Program-made: the position numbers and the translations under genes
Source: Lycium barbarum
Lineage: Eukaryota > Streptophyta > Magnoliopsida > Solanales > Solanaceae
DNA length: 64,000 nt
Reading direction: 5' to 3'
NCBI RefSeq assembly: GCF_019175385.1
Contig: NC_083346.1
Location: 55,519,821-55,583,820, forward strand
Shown: positions 48,473-58,377 of the stretch, in pieces
Position numbering within the stretch: position 1 is the first letter of the stretch
How the letters are laid out: every line of letters starts with the position of its first letter
Notes under the pieces: generated by a model
What the model was told of the DNA's origin: nothing
Seen by the model: only the letters and a program-made list of their open reading frames with translations
Databases searched by the model: none

Positions 48473-49726
48473 ATGCCGCCAAAGGGAAAAGCTACAGCCG
48501 CCTAGAAGGGAAAGACTATGGCAAAGAGGCGGGTAGAAAGAGAGCCTCCGATGAATATAGAAGAAGGCGAATCACATAATGAGGCCTTGTCTAATACTTC
48601 CTCTACCCCGCCTAATGTGGAAGAACAAGGAGGAGCTCCAGCTCCAATCCCTCCACCAGTTGCTTCGGGTCAACAAATGACCGAGGCCATACATCTATTG
48701 ACACGGTTGGTTGCCGCTCAGGCACAGCGGCGAAATGCGATCCCAAGTGATCGGTCAGCTATTACCAGAGCCCGTGATTTTATGAGTCTAAATCCTCCGG
48801 AGTTTTTCGGGTCAAAGCCGGATGAAGACCCGCAAGGTTTCATAGATGAGATGTTGAGGACATTGAAGATTGTCCATGCCTCCGAAACGGAATCTGTGGA
48901 GTTGGCATCTTATAGACTCCGGGACGTGGCAGTCTTATGGTATAATAACTGGGTATTATCGAGAGGAGAAAATGTGCCTCCTCCGGTTTGGCAAGAATTC
49001 GTGGATGCTTTTATTCATCATTACTTGCCACCCGAGGTCCGCCGAGCTAGAGCGGATAGAATCCTAAATTTGAGGCAAGGAAACATGAGTGCCCGGGAGT
49101 ATAGCCTTCAGTTTAATTCGTTGGCTAGGTATGCCCCGACTAAGGTGGCCGACATGGGAGACCGGGTACATAGATTTGTGAGTGGCCTAGGGCCCCAGTT
49201 ATTTAAAGATTGTTTGACGGCTTCCTTGCAAGACGGGATGGATATTTCCAGAATACATGCCCATGATCAGAATGTGGAGGGGCGACAATAACAAAGAGGT
49301 GACCGTGATATCGACAGAAGACAAAGTAATAGGGCCAGATCTATGGGAGCAGGTAGTGATTATAGAGGGGGATCAAGACAGACATATTCTAGGTACTCAG
49401 GCCAGTCGGTGACTAGTGCGCCTCCTCGGTTCACAAGTCTGTGATTTGATCGCTCCTTCCGTTCAGGATAGGGCAAGAGTTCGAGGTTCTCAGATTCCCA
49501 GTTCAGGGAAGATTATAGCTAGAGGAGATCTCCAGTACCGCAATGCAGCCAGTGCGGTAGATTACATTCCGGACAATGTTGCCAGGGTTCGGATGCGTGT
49601 TATACTTGTGGCCAGGTGGGGCACATGATGAGAGATTGCCCGTCGACGAGTGGCAGAGTTGGAGTTCAGCCCGCAGGTTCAGCAGCTGGTTCTTCCTCAG
49701 TGCGCCCGGTAGGGTAGATTCCCCAG
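48473..49726 (+). pseudogene. gag: E4 gag pseudogene
   Basis: The start at 48473 (MPPKGKATAA) is one base after GATTTCAG. Codon 11 is TAG where E5 has Gln, and a second Gln-to-stop lies at 49289. Between them about 257 codons are open and include [35 protein letters not shown] and LPPEVRRARADRILNL. Frame is lost after 49291, but the knuckle [14 protein letters not shown] (about 49601-49642) is intact in its own frame. It is related to E2 Gag. Confidence 0.9.
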
Positions 49727-50313
49727 ATGTCAGCAGGCCGAGGTAGAGGTAGAGGGGCAGCATCTACTTCAGGTGCCACTCAGCCTCGTGTGTATGCTTT
49801 AGCCGGACGGCAGGATCTTGAGTCCTCCCCGGATGTGGTTACAGGTACATTGTCTATATTTTCCCGTGATTTATATGCCTTGATAGATTCGTGTTCTACT
49901 CTTTCCTATATTACTCCATATGTTGCTGGTTGTATTGGGGTGAAACCTGAGCCAATAAAACCTTTTGAGGTATCTACTTCGGTTGGTGATCCCGTTATAG
50001 CAGGACAAGTGTATAAAAAATGTGTAGTCGTGATATGTGATCGTCAGACCATAGCTGATTTGATTGAGTTGGAAATGTTAGATTTTGATGTAATTATGGG
50101 TATGGATTGGTTGGCCTCGTGCTATGCTATTGTTGATTGCCGATTGAAAGTGGTTCAATTCCAATTTCCGGGAGAGCCCGTGCTTAAATGGAAGGGTAAT
50201 GCAGCATCACCGAAAGGTAGGTTTATTTCCTACCTTAAGGCAAGAAAAATGGTAGCAAAAGGCTATATTTATCATCTAGTCCGAGTACATGACACCGAGG
50301 CAAAGTCGCCAGC
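49727..50313 (+). pseudogene. pol: E4 protease and start of RT, cut by E5
   Basis: An open frame covers the protease: ALIDSCSTLSYITPYVAG has Ser-Cys in place of Pro-Gly of the DPGST motif, so the active-site loop is probably dead. [17 protein letters not shown] is kept, then [34 protein letters not shown]. The frame runs into the E5 LTR at 50314 and continues at 61271. Confidence 0.9.
50309..50313 (+). repeat. Target-site duplication CCAGC, left copy (E5 in E4)
   Basis: It matches 61266-61270 exactly. Confidence 0.95.
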
Positions 50314-50599
50314 TGTTAGGCCCCGTGTTTTCGCACAGTTGGAAATCGGGAAATAACTACGACTCGGGTGTTAGAAGGGCATAAATTAATTTTTGAGAAT
50401 ATGACTATGTTGGTTGTGTAATCTTTAATGCTAAGACCTCGGGGAAGGCCGAGGATAAATTTGGAATTTCGGAAATTAGCTTCGGGAATTACAAAACGGG
50501 ATTTTTAAGCATTGGGCCAAGAAACTACAAATGCAATTGAAGCCCAACAATGGAAGAGGGGGGATCCGGCCATGTTATAGGCCCAAACCCATTTTAAAA

Positions 50600-50644
50600 G
50601 GGTCATGTGCTATGCACATGACCCCTAAATAGATATATATGAAT
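50600..50644 (+). promoter_or_regulatory. E5 putative promoter: inverted repeat plus TATA box
   Basis: The perfect arms GGGTCATGTG (50600-50609) and CACATGACCC (50615-50624) surround five bases and are followed at once by the TATA-like tagatatatatgaatt (50629-50644). Transcription would start roughly 30 bases downstream. The same elements recur at 58664-58708 in the 3' LTR. CACATG/CATGTG cores are E-box or ABA/bHLH-type sites in plants; that link is inference. Confidence 0.45.
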
Positions 50645-52642
50645 TATACTTAGTATTATCCAAGAAACAACTCACAAAATCAAGAACACCCAAAAAAAAG
50701 GGTTTCGGCCGAGAGCTAGAGAGAAAGAAAAGGAAAAATCCCAAGCTTGTGTGGTGGTTCAATAATCTTGTTCTTTACATATTTGTGAAGTACTCAAGGC
50801 CCTCTTCAACGGGGTATAATTAGTTTGGCACGAGGACGACGTTTTCGACAAGTCGGGGTTTCAAGAAAGGTATGAATTCTTACCCTCTAATGTTATAGAA
50901 TTGCTATGAATGGGTTAAGGATTGGAAGTAGACGAGAATCCCGTAATTTGGACATAAATGGAAACGTGTGGGTGTGTGGTTGTAGTAGGTTTGGCCGTGA
51001 GCCATAGATGGGAAAATTGGTGTGAATTGATCTTGTTTAAGTTGGTATAATGTGTTGTTGTGATCCTTATATCGCAAATGATTAATTGGGGAATGAAGTT
51101 GGCATTTAAAAATGATTTTGAATATTATCGGAAAGCGTATACCTTCGGTATCTTTATGTATATCAATGTATATCTTGGGTGTTATGGACTTTAGATGTGA
51201 ATCTATATCGATGTTGATGAATTCGGAATGAAACTACGTGAGTTAGAATGTTCGTAAGTGCATTTTAGATGTTTTGAAGAATTTGGGAATTAATGGATTT
51301 TTTATGCAATTTCGTGTATGGCATGGGTTGTAATTAGAATGTGATTGTATAAGTTTGAATGTGGGAATACATACAATTATGTAGGTATAGAATTGGAGTT
51401 GTGAAAGTTTGAATGAAAAGTTGCCAACTTAAGAAGTCATGAAAAACTTTGAAACTAGAATGGTGTTATTGTTGTTTGTTTTGGTTGTTGATGTGTGGGC
51501 TGTTGTAGTTGGTTAATTTGAGCCGAGCTATGCCTCGGGGATGTTAGATTTATAGGGGAAGTGCTGCCGAAATTTCGGTAGGCAATTGTGAAGTTAAAGG
51601 CATTTCTAAGCCTAAGGATCTCATTTGGTAACTTTGACCATTTGCAGATTTTTGACGAAACGGGACGAGACATTTGGAAGAGCTTACGACGTCTGTGAGG
51701 TATGTAAAGCCTCCCACTCTTTCATTTGGCATATCTTAGTGTGTCAGTCGAATAGGAGACCTTTCGGAGCATTTCTGCTCCTCGAAACCCGATCCACAGA
51801 AAAGTTGCTATTCATTCAATTCTATTGAAGCCTAAAGGCTCCAATTTGGCTAGAATGCCACTATTCGTCCGAAACCTATCAAAATGTGGTCGGGTAACCT
51901 AGGAATGATAATGTATGACCTTTGGCATATAAATGCTCGTAGAAACACGTTCGCCACCTCACTTCGACTCGAGGTGGGCCCGCTACCCCAAAATGCCCGA
52001 TTTGCCCTTCGGGCCACCTTTGATAATAAATTTGTACATACTACTTCGGATCTTTGGAACATCCTCCTACGGGGTAGGTTTGGGCAATTCGATACGCTAA
52101 CCTATGTTTTGAATTATATGGACCATTTTGGAAACGTTTTGCGAAATGAAACTTTATGTCGACTAAGTATTCGACTATTTTGTAATATGATATGATTTAT
52201 GAATTTACTTTGTTTTGAAACACTATTTTGAAAGACGATTTGCATTTGTTTGCTCACGACTCCGTTCGTGCCTTATTATGACTTCGTTCGCCGGTTCCCG
52301 GGCCGGTTTTGATTCGTGCGCCTAATGACAAATTCGGCCGTATGCTGTGTTACGGTTCCCAAGGCTTCGCCATAGGGCCGGGTTCCGTTTGGAGTTATGC
52401 TGTGATATGGCTCGGGATGCGATACGCTCACCGATGATTATGATTATGTTCAGGGATGTACGGAGATTTGAAACCTTCTGGTGTTATGCTGTGTGTGGCG
52501 CCAGCGTCGGAGTGGCGACCACGTTCTCAAGCGTTTGCATGATTTTACTTGCATAATATATATGTATATGATTTCGATACAGACTTTGACATCTGAATTG
52601 CTTTCGATTTTGATTCATATTTCTGTACTCCGTGCTTTACAT

Positions 52643-52702
52643 ACTCAGTACATATTCCGTACTGACCCCCTCTCTCCGGGGGCTGCGTTTTATGCCGCAG
52701 GT
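52643..52702 (+). other. E5 LTR double-hairpin block
   Basis: Hairpin 1 is CAGTAC/GTACTG with loop ATATTCC. Hairpin 2 is CCCCC/GGGGG with a short pyrimidine loop. The block ends TATGCCGCAG/GTGCAG, an acceptor-like end. It is present in every LTR of the window with covarying stems; the 3' LTR copy is at 60707-60766. Confidence 0.75.
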
Positions 52703-53205
52703 GCAGATCTTGGTGATCCTCCGCAGTAGGCTCCACTTCATGCTTTCTCGGAGTACTCTTATTCGATTCGGAGTCCACTCTTGGTACAGACTCCTCTACT
52801 CCTTATATATTTTGGATATTTGACAGTTTGGGTACGGCGGGGCCCTGTCTCGCCATATGTTATGTTTTGAATTCGTAGAGGCCTGTAGTCATCTTTGTGG
52901 GGCGAGGGTCCTATGTGTATATTGTATGATTTTGCTTTCGGGTCTTAAAGCGGTCTGTTTGATCTGATGGCCCCAAATGGCCCTTATGTATATATTTGTA
53001 TTTTTACCGACGATGCCTATTCCGCCGCTTTGTGTGAATTTGATTTGATATGACCGCTTAAGACATAATTTCGATATAAATTATGTTTGATATAATTTTT
53101 GTAAAATTCTGAAATAAATCTGAGTTCGGAAATGAATATGCGATTTGGTCTGGGTACCCAGGTAGGGTGCCAGTCGCGGCCCACGGGGCTGGGTCGTGAC
53201 AAAAG

Positions 53206-53217
53206 TGGTATCAGAGC
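53206..53217 (+). other. E5 primer binding site (initiator tRNA-Met)
   Basis: TGGTATCAGAGC follows the LTR end after AAAG. Confidence 0.95.
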
Positions 53218-53268
53218 GGTTTGTCCTCGGAATGTCTACAGGCCGTGTCTCGTAGAGTCTTGTTTATC

Positions 53269-53288
53269 GATGTGTTGTGCACCACATC
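53269..53288 (+). other. E5 post-PBS hairpin with GTGCAC loop
   Basis: A perfect stem GATGTG/CACATC has the loop TTGTGCAC; the self-complementary GTGCAC is at 53277-53282. Compared with E3 the second stem pair is A-T in place of G-C, a compensated change. Confidence 0.75.
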
Positions 53289-53340
53289 TATAAACGGGAA
53301 GCTACAGGGCATTTAGGACGTTACTCTCTTTGTAATCTTA

Positions 53341-53356
53341 GATCGTGCGATAGAGC
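53341..53356 (+). other. E5 conserved leader motif GATCGTGCGATAGAGC
   Basis: It is found at a similar place in E1 (16074-16089), E3 (28804-28818), E4 (48412-48427, one change) and E2 (40590-40575, minus), whose other leader text has diverged. It is a candidate part of the packaging signal; the role is unknown. Confidence 0.5.
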
Positions 53357-53404
53357 TGTGCTATTAGGATGATGTTGATCTGACTCGCCTTCGTGTTTGC
53401 AGTG

Positions 53405-56400
53405 ATGCCTCCGAAGAAGGCAACGGCGGCCCAGAAGGGCAAGGCGAGGATTGGAGAGGCTAGCCAGGCACAGCGAGCTACCCGGGCTCGTGTTTATGAT
53501 TTGCCTGAGGATGTGCCACAGTCTGAGGGGTCTGCTACACCCCCACCAGTACAGCCTGGAGTAGGGCCATCGGCAGCTCCAGAGGTTCGTGTACCCGCAC
53601 CTGAGGCTCCAGCTCCTCAGCCAGGGGCGGAGGATCGGACCCTGAGGGAGGCTGTGCAGTTACTGACTACGCTGGTGGCAGGACAGGCTCGCAGACGCGG
53701 GCGTAGGGACGACGATGATGATGACAGGCGGGACAGCCTGCGAGTTCGGGAGTTTCTGCTATGTGGCCCTCCAGAGTTCTTCGGGTCTAAGCCCGACGAG
53801 GACCCCCATGACTTTATTCGGGGGATGCGACGCTCACTGGACCTAGTCAGGGCTTCTGAGACCGAGTCGGTTGAGCTGGCGTCGCACAGGCTTCGAGATG
53901 TGGCTACCCACTGGTATGAGACTTGGGAGCTGTCTAGGGGAGAGGGTGCCCCTCCAGCCACTTGGGATCAGTTTGTGACAGCATTCACCCGCCACTTTTT
54001 GCCACCAGAGTTGCGGCGGGCACGGGCTGATCGATTTTTACGTCTGCAGCAGAGGGGTCGGAGTGTTCGCGAGTATAGCCTTGAGTTTGATTCTCTGGCC
54101 CGATATGCACCGGCTGTGGTAGCAGATATGTCCGATCGGATGCACCGCTATGTTATGGGATTGGACCGGTATTTGGTAGACAGTTGTATGGCCGTGTCAC
54201 TGCAGACAGACATGGATATTTCTCGGCTTCAGGCCTATGCGATGGGTATGGAGGACCGTCGCAGATCTGATCCTGCTGGCAGAGATAGAGACAGGAGGCC
54301 GCCCAAGAGGGCTAGATCCGCGGGTTATTCAGCAGATTCTCGAGGCGGACAGCCTCAGCAGCAGCAGCAGTCTGATAGATATTTCCCTCCTTCCGGCCGG
54401 GGTACTCAGTCAGGTAGCCGGAGATTCGACAGTATGGGATCGTCTGGGGCCGGTCAGGGCTCCAGAGTGGCAGGATCGCAGGTATCCAGGGGTCCCAGTC
54501 AGGCCAGACCACCTAGACCCCGTTGTCCACATTGCGGGAAGTCTCATCCCGGGGAGTGTTACCGAGCGACGGGAGCTTGTTTTTCTTGTGGCGGTCAGGG
54601 CCACTTTATGAGAGACTGCCCATTAGCCAGTGGTTCGGGTAATGCGGCTCAGCAGACAGGGTCAGCCGCCGGTTCTTCCTCTGTTCCATCTGTTGCACGC
54701 CCTGGAGGGCGGGGTATTCCAGCACCGGCAGGGCGCGGTCGAGGCCGCGGTGGCGCTTCAGGTTCTAGCGGTCCCTCGAACCGCATATATGCTTTGGCCA
54801 GCCGCCAGGATCAGGAGGCTTCGCCAAACGTCGTCACAGGTACATTACTGGTTTTCTCCAGATCTGTATATGCATTGATTGACCCTGGCTCTACTTTATC
54901 ATATATTTCCCCGCTCGTTGCTAGTAAGATTGGGATCGTGTCTGAGCCTATAGAGCCATTCGAGGTAGCTACGCCAGTTGGGGATTTTATTGTAGCGAGA
55001 CAGATCTATAGGGATTGTTCTGTGACCATTTATGATCGTACCACTAAGGCTGATTTGGTAGAGCTAGACATGGTTGAGTTTGACGTCATTATGGGTATGG
55101 ACTGGTTGTCTTCCTGTTATGCTAATGTCGACTGCCAGAAAAAGGTAGTCCGTTTCCAGTTTCCGGGGGAACCAGTTATAGAGTGGTTCGGATCGACTGC
55201 ATCGCCGAGGGGTAAGTTTATTTCATACCTCAAGGCTAAGAAGATGATCCAGAAGGGTTATATCTATCATTTGGTCCGTGTGCACGATACTGCAGCAGAG
55301 GTACCTACCCTTCAGTCTGTCCCGGTCGTCAGTGAGTTTCCAGATGTTTTTCCTGAGGAGCTTCCTGGCCTTCCGCCTGAGCGGGAGATTGATTTTTCTA
55401 TCGAGTTGATGCCGGATACGCAGCCTATATCTATTCCTCCGTATATGATGGCACCAGCAGAGCTGAAGGAGTTGAAGGAGCAGCTGAAAGATTTGCTGGA
55501 TAAGGGTTTTATCAGACCCAGCACGTCACCCTGGGGAGCGCCGGTATTATTTGTCAAAGAGAAGGATGGGTCGCTGCGGATGTGTATTGACTACCGGCAG
55601 CTGAATAGGGTGACTATTAAGAATAAATATCCCCTTCCCCGGATTGATGACTTGTTTGACCAGCTGCAGGGTGCTAGACACTTTTCCAAAATAGATCTGC
55701 GCTCAGGCTATCATCAGGTGCGAGTACGGGAGTCCGATATCCCGAAGACTGCTTTCAGGACCCGGTACGGGCATTATGAGTTCAGAGTTATGTCTTTCGG
55801 GCTGACTAATGCTCCAGCAGTATTTATGGATCTGATGAACCGGGTATTTCGGCCATTCCTGGATATGTTTGTTATTGTATTTATTGATGATATTCTGATT
55901 TACTCGCGATCAGCCGAGGAGCATTCAGATCATTTGAGGACGGTACTTGGCATCCTCCGTCAGCAGAAGTTATATGCTAAATTCTCTAAATGTGAGTTCT
56001 GGTTGACTTCTGTGGCATTCTTGGGTCATATTGTCGGCGCAGACGGTATTCGGGTCGATACGCAGAAGATTGAGGCTGTGCAGAATTGGCCCAGGCCTAC
56101 TACACCGACTGAGGTGCGCAGTTTTCTGGGATTGGCTGGGTATTATCGCAGGTTTGTGGAGGACTTCTCTTCTATTGCAGCACCACTGACGAGGCTTACC
56201 CAGAAAGCAGCAAAATTCCAGTGGGCAGATGCCTGCGAGCGCAGCTTTCAGATGCTGAAGGAGAGATTGATTACAGCGCCAGTTTTGGCTCTTCCAGAGG
56301 GGTCTGGTGGGTACGTTGTATATTGTGACGCCTCTGGTACTGGGATAGGGTGTGTATTGATGCAGCACGGTCGAGTTATAGCCTATGCTTCCCGGCAGCT

Positions 56401-58240
56401 CAGACCGCACGAGAAGAACTATCCCACTCATGATCTTGAGTTGGCCGCGGTGATTCATGCCTTGAAGATTTGGCGGCATTATTTATATGGGGTCCACGTT
56501 GATATCTATACGGACCACAAGAGTCTCCAGTATATTTTTAAGCAGAAGGAGCTAAATTTGCGGCAGCGGAGGTGGCTTGAGCTACTAAAGGATTATGACG
56601 TTGATATTCTGTACCATCCAGGGAAAGCCAACGTGGTAGCTGATGCGCTTAGCCGCAAGTCCGTAGGCAGTCTGGCTGATGTTCCATCTGATAAGAGGGA
56701 TCTGGTTCGTGATATTCATCAGCTGGCCAGCCTCGGAGTCCGCTTGGTAGATTCTGGAGATTCTGGGATTTCTGTTCGCCCAGTTGCTGAGTCATCTATT
56801 ATTCAGGAGGTAAAGCAGCGCCAGTTTGAGGATCCTATTTTGATTCAGTACAGAGATGCGGCCCTTAATAAGACAAAGACCCAGTTTGAGATCTCGCCTG
56901 AAGGAGTATTATTGTACGACGGCAGATTCTGTGTACCGGATGTTGCGGGCTTACGACGGCAGATTATGGGCGAGGCACATTGTGCCCGGTATTCTGTTCA
57001 TCCTGGTTCCACTAAGATGTATCGGGATCTTCGGTGTTTGTATTGGTGGGACGGCATGAAGAAAGACATTGCTGAATTTGTTAGTCAATGCCCGAACTGT
57101 CAGCAAGTCAAGGTTGAACATCAGAAGCCCGGTGGGTTGTTACAGGAGATGGAGATTCCAGCCTGGAAATGGGAGATGATTAATATGGACTTCATTGTTG
57201 GGTTGCCGCGTACGCTACGCAGGTACGACTCTATTTGGGTTATTGTGGACAGGCTGACGAAATCAGCCCATTTCCTTCCGGTCCGGACTACATTTTCGGC
57301 TGAGGATTATGCCAGATTATATATCAGAGAGATAGTCAGACTTCACGGGGTCCCTGTATCTATTATCACTGACCGAGGTGCTCAGTTTACAGCTAATTTT
57401 TGGAGGTCATTTCAGGAGGGATTAGGGACCCAGGTGACCCTCAGTACAGCTTTCCATCCTCAGACCGACGGGCAGGCCGAGCGCACTATTCAGACGCTCG
57501 AGGATATGTTGCGGGCCTGCGTTATTGACTTCAGGGGCAGCTGGGATGATCATTTGCCGCTTATAGAGTTTGCCTACAATAACAGTTATCACTCCAGCAT
57601 TCAGATGGCCCCGTATGAGGCCCTTTATGGCAGGAGGTGCAGATCTCCTATTGGCTGGTTTGACGTGGGCGAGACTAAGCTGATTGGGCCAGATGTGATC
57701 CAGGAGGCTGTAGATAAGGTGAAGCTTATTCGGGAGCGATTGTTAGCTGCTCAGAGTCGACAGAAAGCTTATGCTGATAAACGGCGTCGACCGTTGGAGT
57801 TTCAGAGTGGTGACTGGGTATTCCTGAAGGTGTCGCCTATGAAGGGCGTTATGAGATTTGGCAGGAAGGGCAAGCTGAGTCCGCGGTACATCGGGCCATA
57901 CCAGATTGTTCGGAGGATTGGCGCAGTCGCCTACGAGCTAGACTTGCCATCCGATTTGGAGTCCGTGCACCCGGTGTTTCATGTGTCTATGCTGCGGAAG
58001 TGTATTGGTGACCCTTCAAGGATATTCCCAGTAGATGATCTTCAGGTGACGGAGCAGCTATCTTATGACGAGCAACCGGTATCTATTCTGGATCGTCAGG
58101 TGAGGAGATTGCGCACTAAGGAGGTGCCTTCGGTCAAGGTTCTGTGGCGCAACAACAACCGTGAAGAGATGACTTGGGAGGCGGAGGATGAGATGAAGAA
58201 GAGATTTCCCCATTTATTCCCTACGCCTCCTGTAATCTAA
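53405..58240 (+). CDS. gag-pol: E5 gag-pol polyprotein, intact, 1611 aa
   Basis: A single frame. The start at 53405 ([12 protein letters not shown]) is preferred over the Met four codons upstream because all related copies start here and an acceptor-like TTTGCAG ends two bases before it. Domains: Gag 1-405, with an acidic [12 protein letters not shown] stretch and CCHC knuckle C392[13 protein letters not shown]405; protease with DPGST at 493-497; RT with catalytic FIDD at 826-829; RNase H with YCDASG (D975); integrase with H1192, H1199, C1229, C1232 and catalytic D1262, D1323, E1359 (35 residues between the last two); GPY/F region; and a chromodomain-like tail (about 1548-1611) with [14 protein letters not shown]. 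There is no stop between Gag and Pol, as usual for this clade. Gag forms particles, RT/RNase H copies RNA, and integrase inserts DNA, with the tail probably guiding it to heterochromatin. Confidence 0.96.
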   Translation: MPPKKATAAQKGKARIGEASQAQRATRARVYDLPEDVPQSEGSATPPPVQPGVGPSAAPEVRVPAPEAPAPQPGAEDRTLREAVQLLTTLVAGQARRRGRRDDDDDDRRDSLRVREFLLCGPPEFFGSKPDEDPHDFIRGMRRSLDLVRASETESVELASHRLRDVATHWYETWELSRGEGAPPATWDQFVTAFTRHFLPPELRRARADRFLRLQQRGRSVREYSLEFDSLARYAPAVVADMSDRMHRYVMGLDRYLVDSCMAVSLQTDMDISRLQAYAMGMEDRRRSDPAGRDRDRRPPKRARSAGYSADSRGGQPQQQQQSDRYFPPSGRGTQSGSRRFDSMGSSGAGQGSRVAGSQVSRGPSQARPPRPRCPHCGKSHPGECYRATGACFSCGGQGHFMRDCPLASGSGNAAQQTGSAAGSSSVPSVARPGGRGIPAPAGRGRGRGGASGSSGPSNRIYALASRQDQEASPNVVTGTLLVFSRSVYALIDPGSTLSYISPLVASKIGIVSEPIEPFEVATPVGDFIVARQIYRDCSVTIYDRTTKADLVELDMVEFDVIMGMDWLSSCYANVDCQKKVVRFQFPGEPVIEWFGSTASPRGKFISYLKAKKMIQKGYIYHLVRVHDTAAEVPTLQSVPVVSEFPDVFPEELPGLPPEREIDFSIELMPDTQPISIPPYMMAPAELKELKEQLKDLLDKGFIRPSTSPWGAPVLFVKEKDGSLRMCIDYRQLNRVTIKNKYPLPRIDDLFDQLQGARHFSKIDLRSGYHQVRVRESDIPKTAFRTRYGHYEFRVMSFGLTNAPAVFMDLMNRVFRPFLDMFVIVFIDDILIYSRSAEEHSDHLRTVLGILRQQKLYAKFSKCEFWLTSVAFLGHIVGADGIRVDTQKIEAVQNWPRPTTPTEVRSFLGLAGYYRRFVEDFSSIAAPLTRLTQKAAKFQWADACERSFQMLKERLITAPVLALPEGSGGYVVYCDASGTGIGCVLMQHGRVIAYASRQLRPHEKNYPTHDLELAAVIHALKIWRHYLYGVHVDIYTDHKSLQYIFKQKELNLRQRRWLELLKDYDVDILYHPGKANVVADALSRKSVGSLADVPSDKRDLVRDIHQLASLGVRLVDSGDSGISVRPVAESSIIQEVKQRQFEDPILIQYRDAALNKTKTQFEISPEGVLLYDGRFCVPDVAGLRRQIMGEAHCARYSVHPGSTKMYRDLRCLYWWDGMKKDIAEFVSQCPNCQQVKVEHQKPGGLLQEMEIPAWKWEMINMDFIVGLPRTLRRYDSIWVIVDRLTKSAHFLPVRTTFSAEDYARLYIREIVRLHGVPVSIITDRGAQFTANFWRSFQEGLGTQVTLSTAFHPQTDGQAERTIQTLEDMLRACVIDFRGSWDDHLPLIEFAYNNSYHSSIQMAPYEALYGRRCRSPIGWFDVGETKLIGPDVIQEAVDKVKLIRERLLAAQSRQKAYADKRRRPLEFQSGDWVFLKVSPMKGVMRFGRKGKLSPRYIGPYQIVRRIGAVAYELDLPSDLESVHPVFHVSMLRKCIGDPSRIFPVDDLQVTEQLSYDEQPVSILDRQVRRLRTKEVPSVKVLWRNNNREEMTWEAEDEMKKRFPHLFPTPPVI

Positions 58241-58341
58241 ACTTCTGTATTTGTTGTACCAATGAACGGATGGACCATGTGTGCTATTTATATATAAAAT
58301 GGTTTTCCCGTTATGCTTGTGAGTCTTTATAAGATTTATTT

Positions 58342-58377
58342 AACATTCGGGGACGAATGTTCCTAAGGGGGGGAGAA
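58342..58377 (+). promoter_or_regulatory. E5 pre-PPT hairpin and polypurine tract
   Basis: AACATTCG-ggga-CGAATGTT (58342-58361) is followed by AAGGGGGGGAGAA (58365-58377) directly before the 3' LTR. Confidence 0.88.

Larger units (their letters stand above)
50314..53201 (+). repeat. E5 5' LTR
   Basis: TGTTAGGCCCCGTG to GGTCGTGACA. It contains a 10-bp inverted repeat and TATA box (50600-50644), donor-like AAAG/GTATG (50870) and GAG/GTATGTAAAG (51700), a GGCCGG-rich stretch (52290-52390), and the double-hairpin block (52643-52702). Small open frames that are identical in both LTRs are not genes. Confidence 0.96.

Noticed and set aside
51625..52195. 67- and 103-aa frames identical at 51625/51884 and 59689/59948
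   Set aside because: Identity follows from the LTR pair of E5 being almost identical; it says nothing about protein selection.
52670..52690. GC hairpin plus T-run as a bacterial-type terminator
   Set aside because: The host is eukaryotic and the hairpin is not followed by a U tract.
53206..53217. tRNA gene fragments at each TGGTATCAGAGC
   Set aside because: Only the 12-base primer complement is present, always four bases after an LTR end.
54312..54604. Minus-strand and alternative-frame ORFs inside E5 gag-pol
   Set aside because: They are shadows of a strongly coding frame; E3 does not keep most of them.
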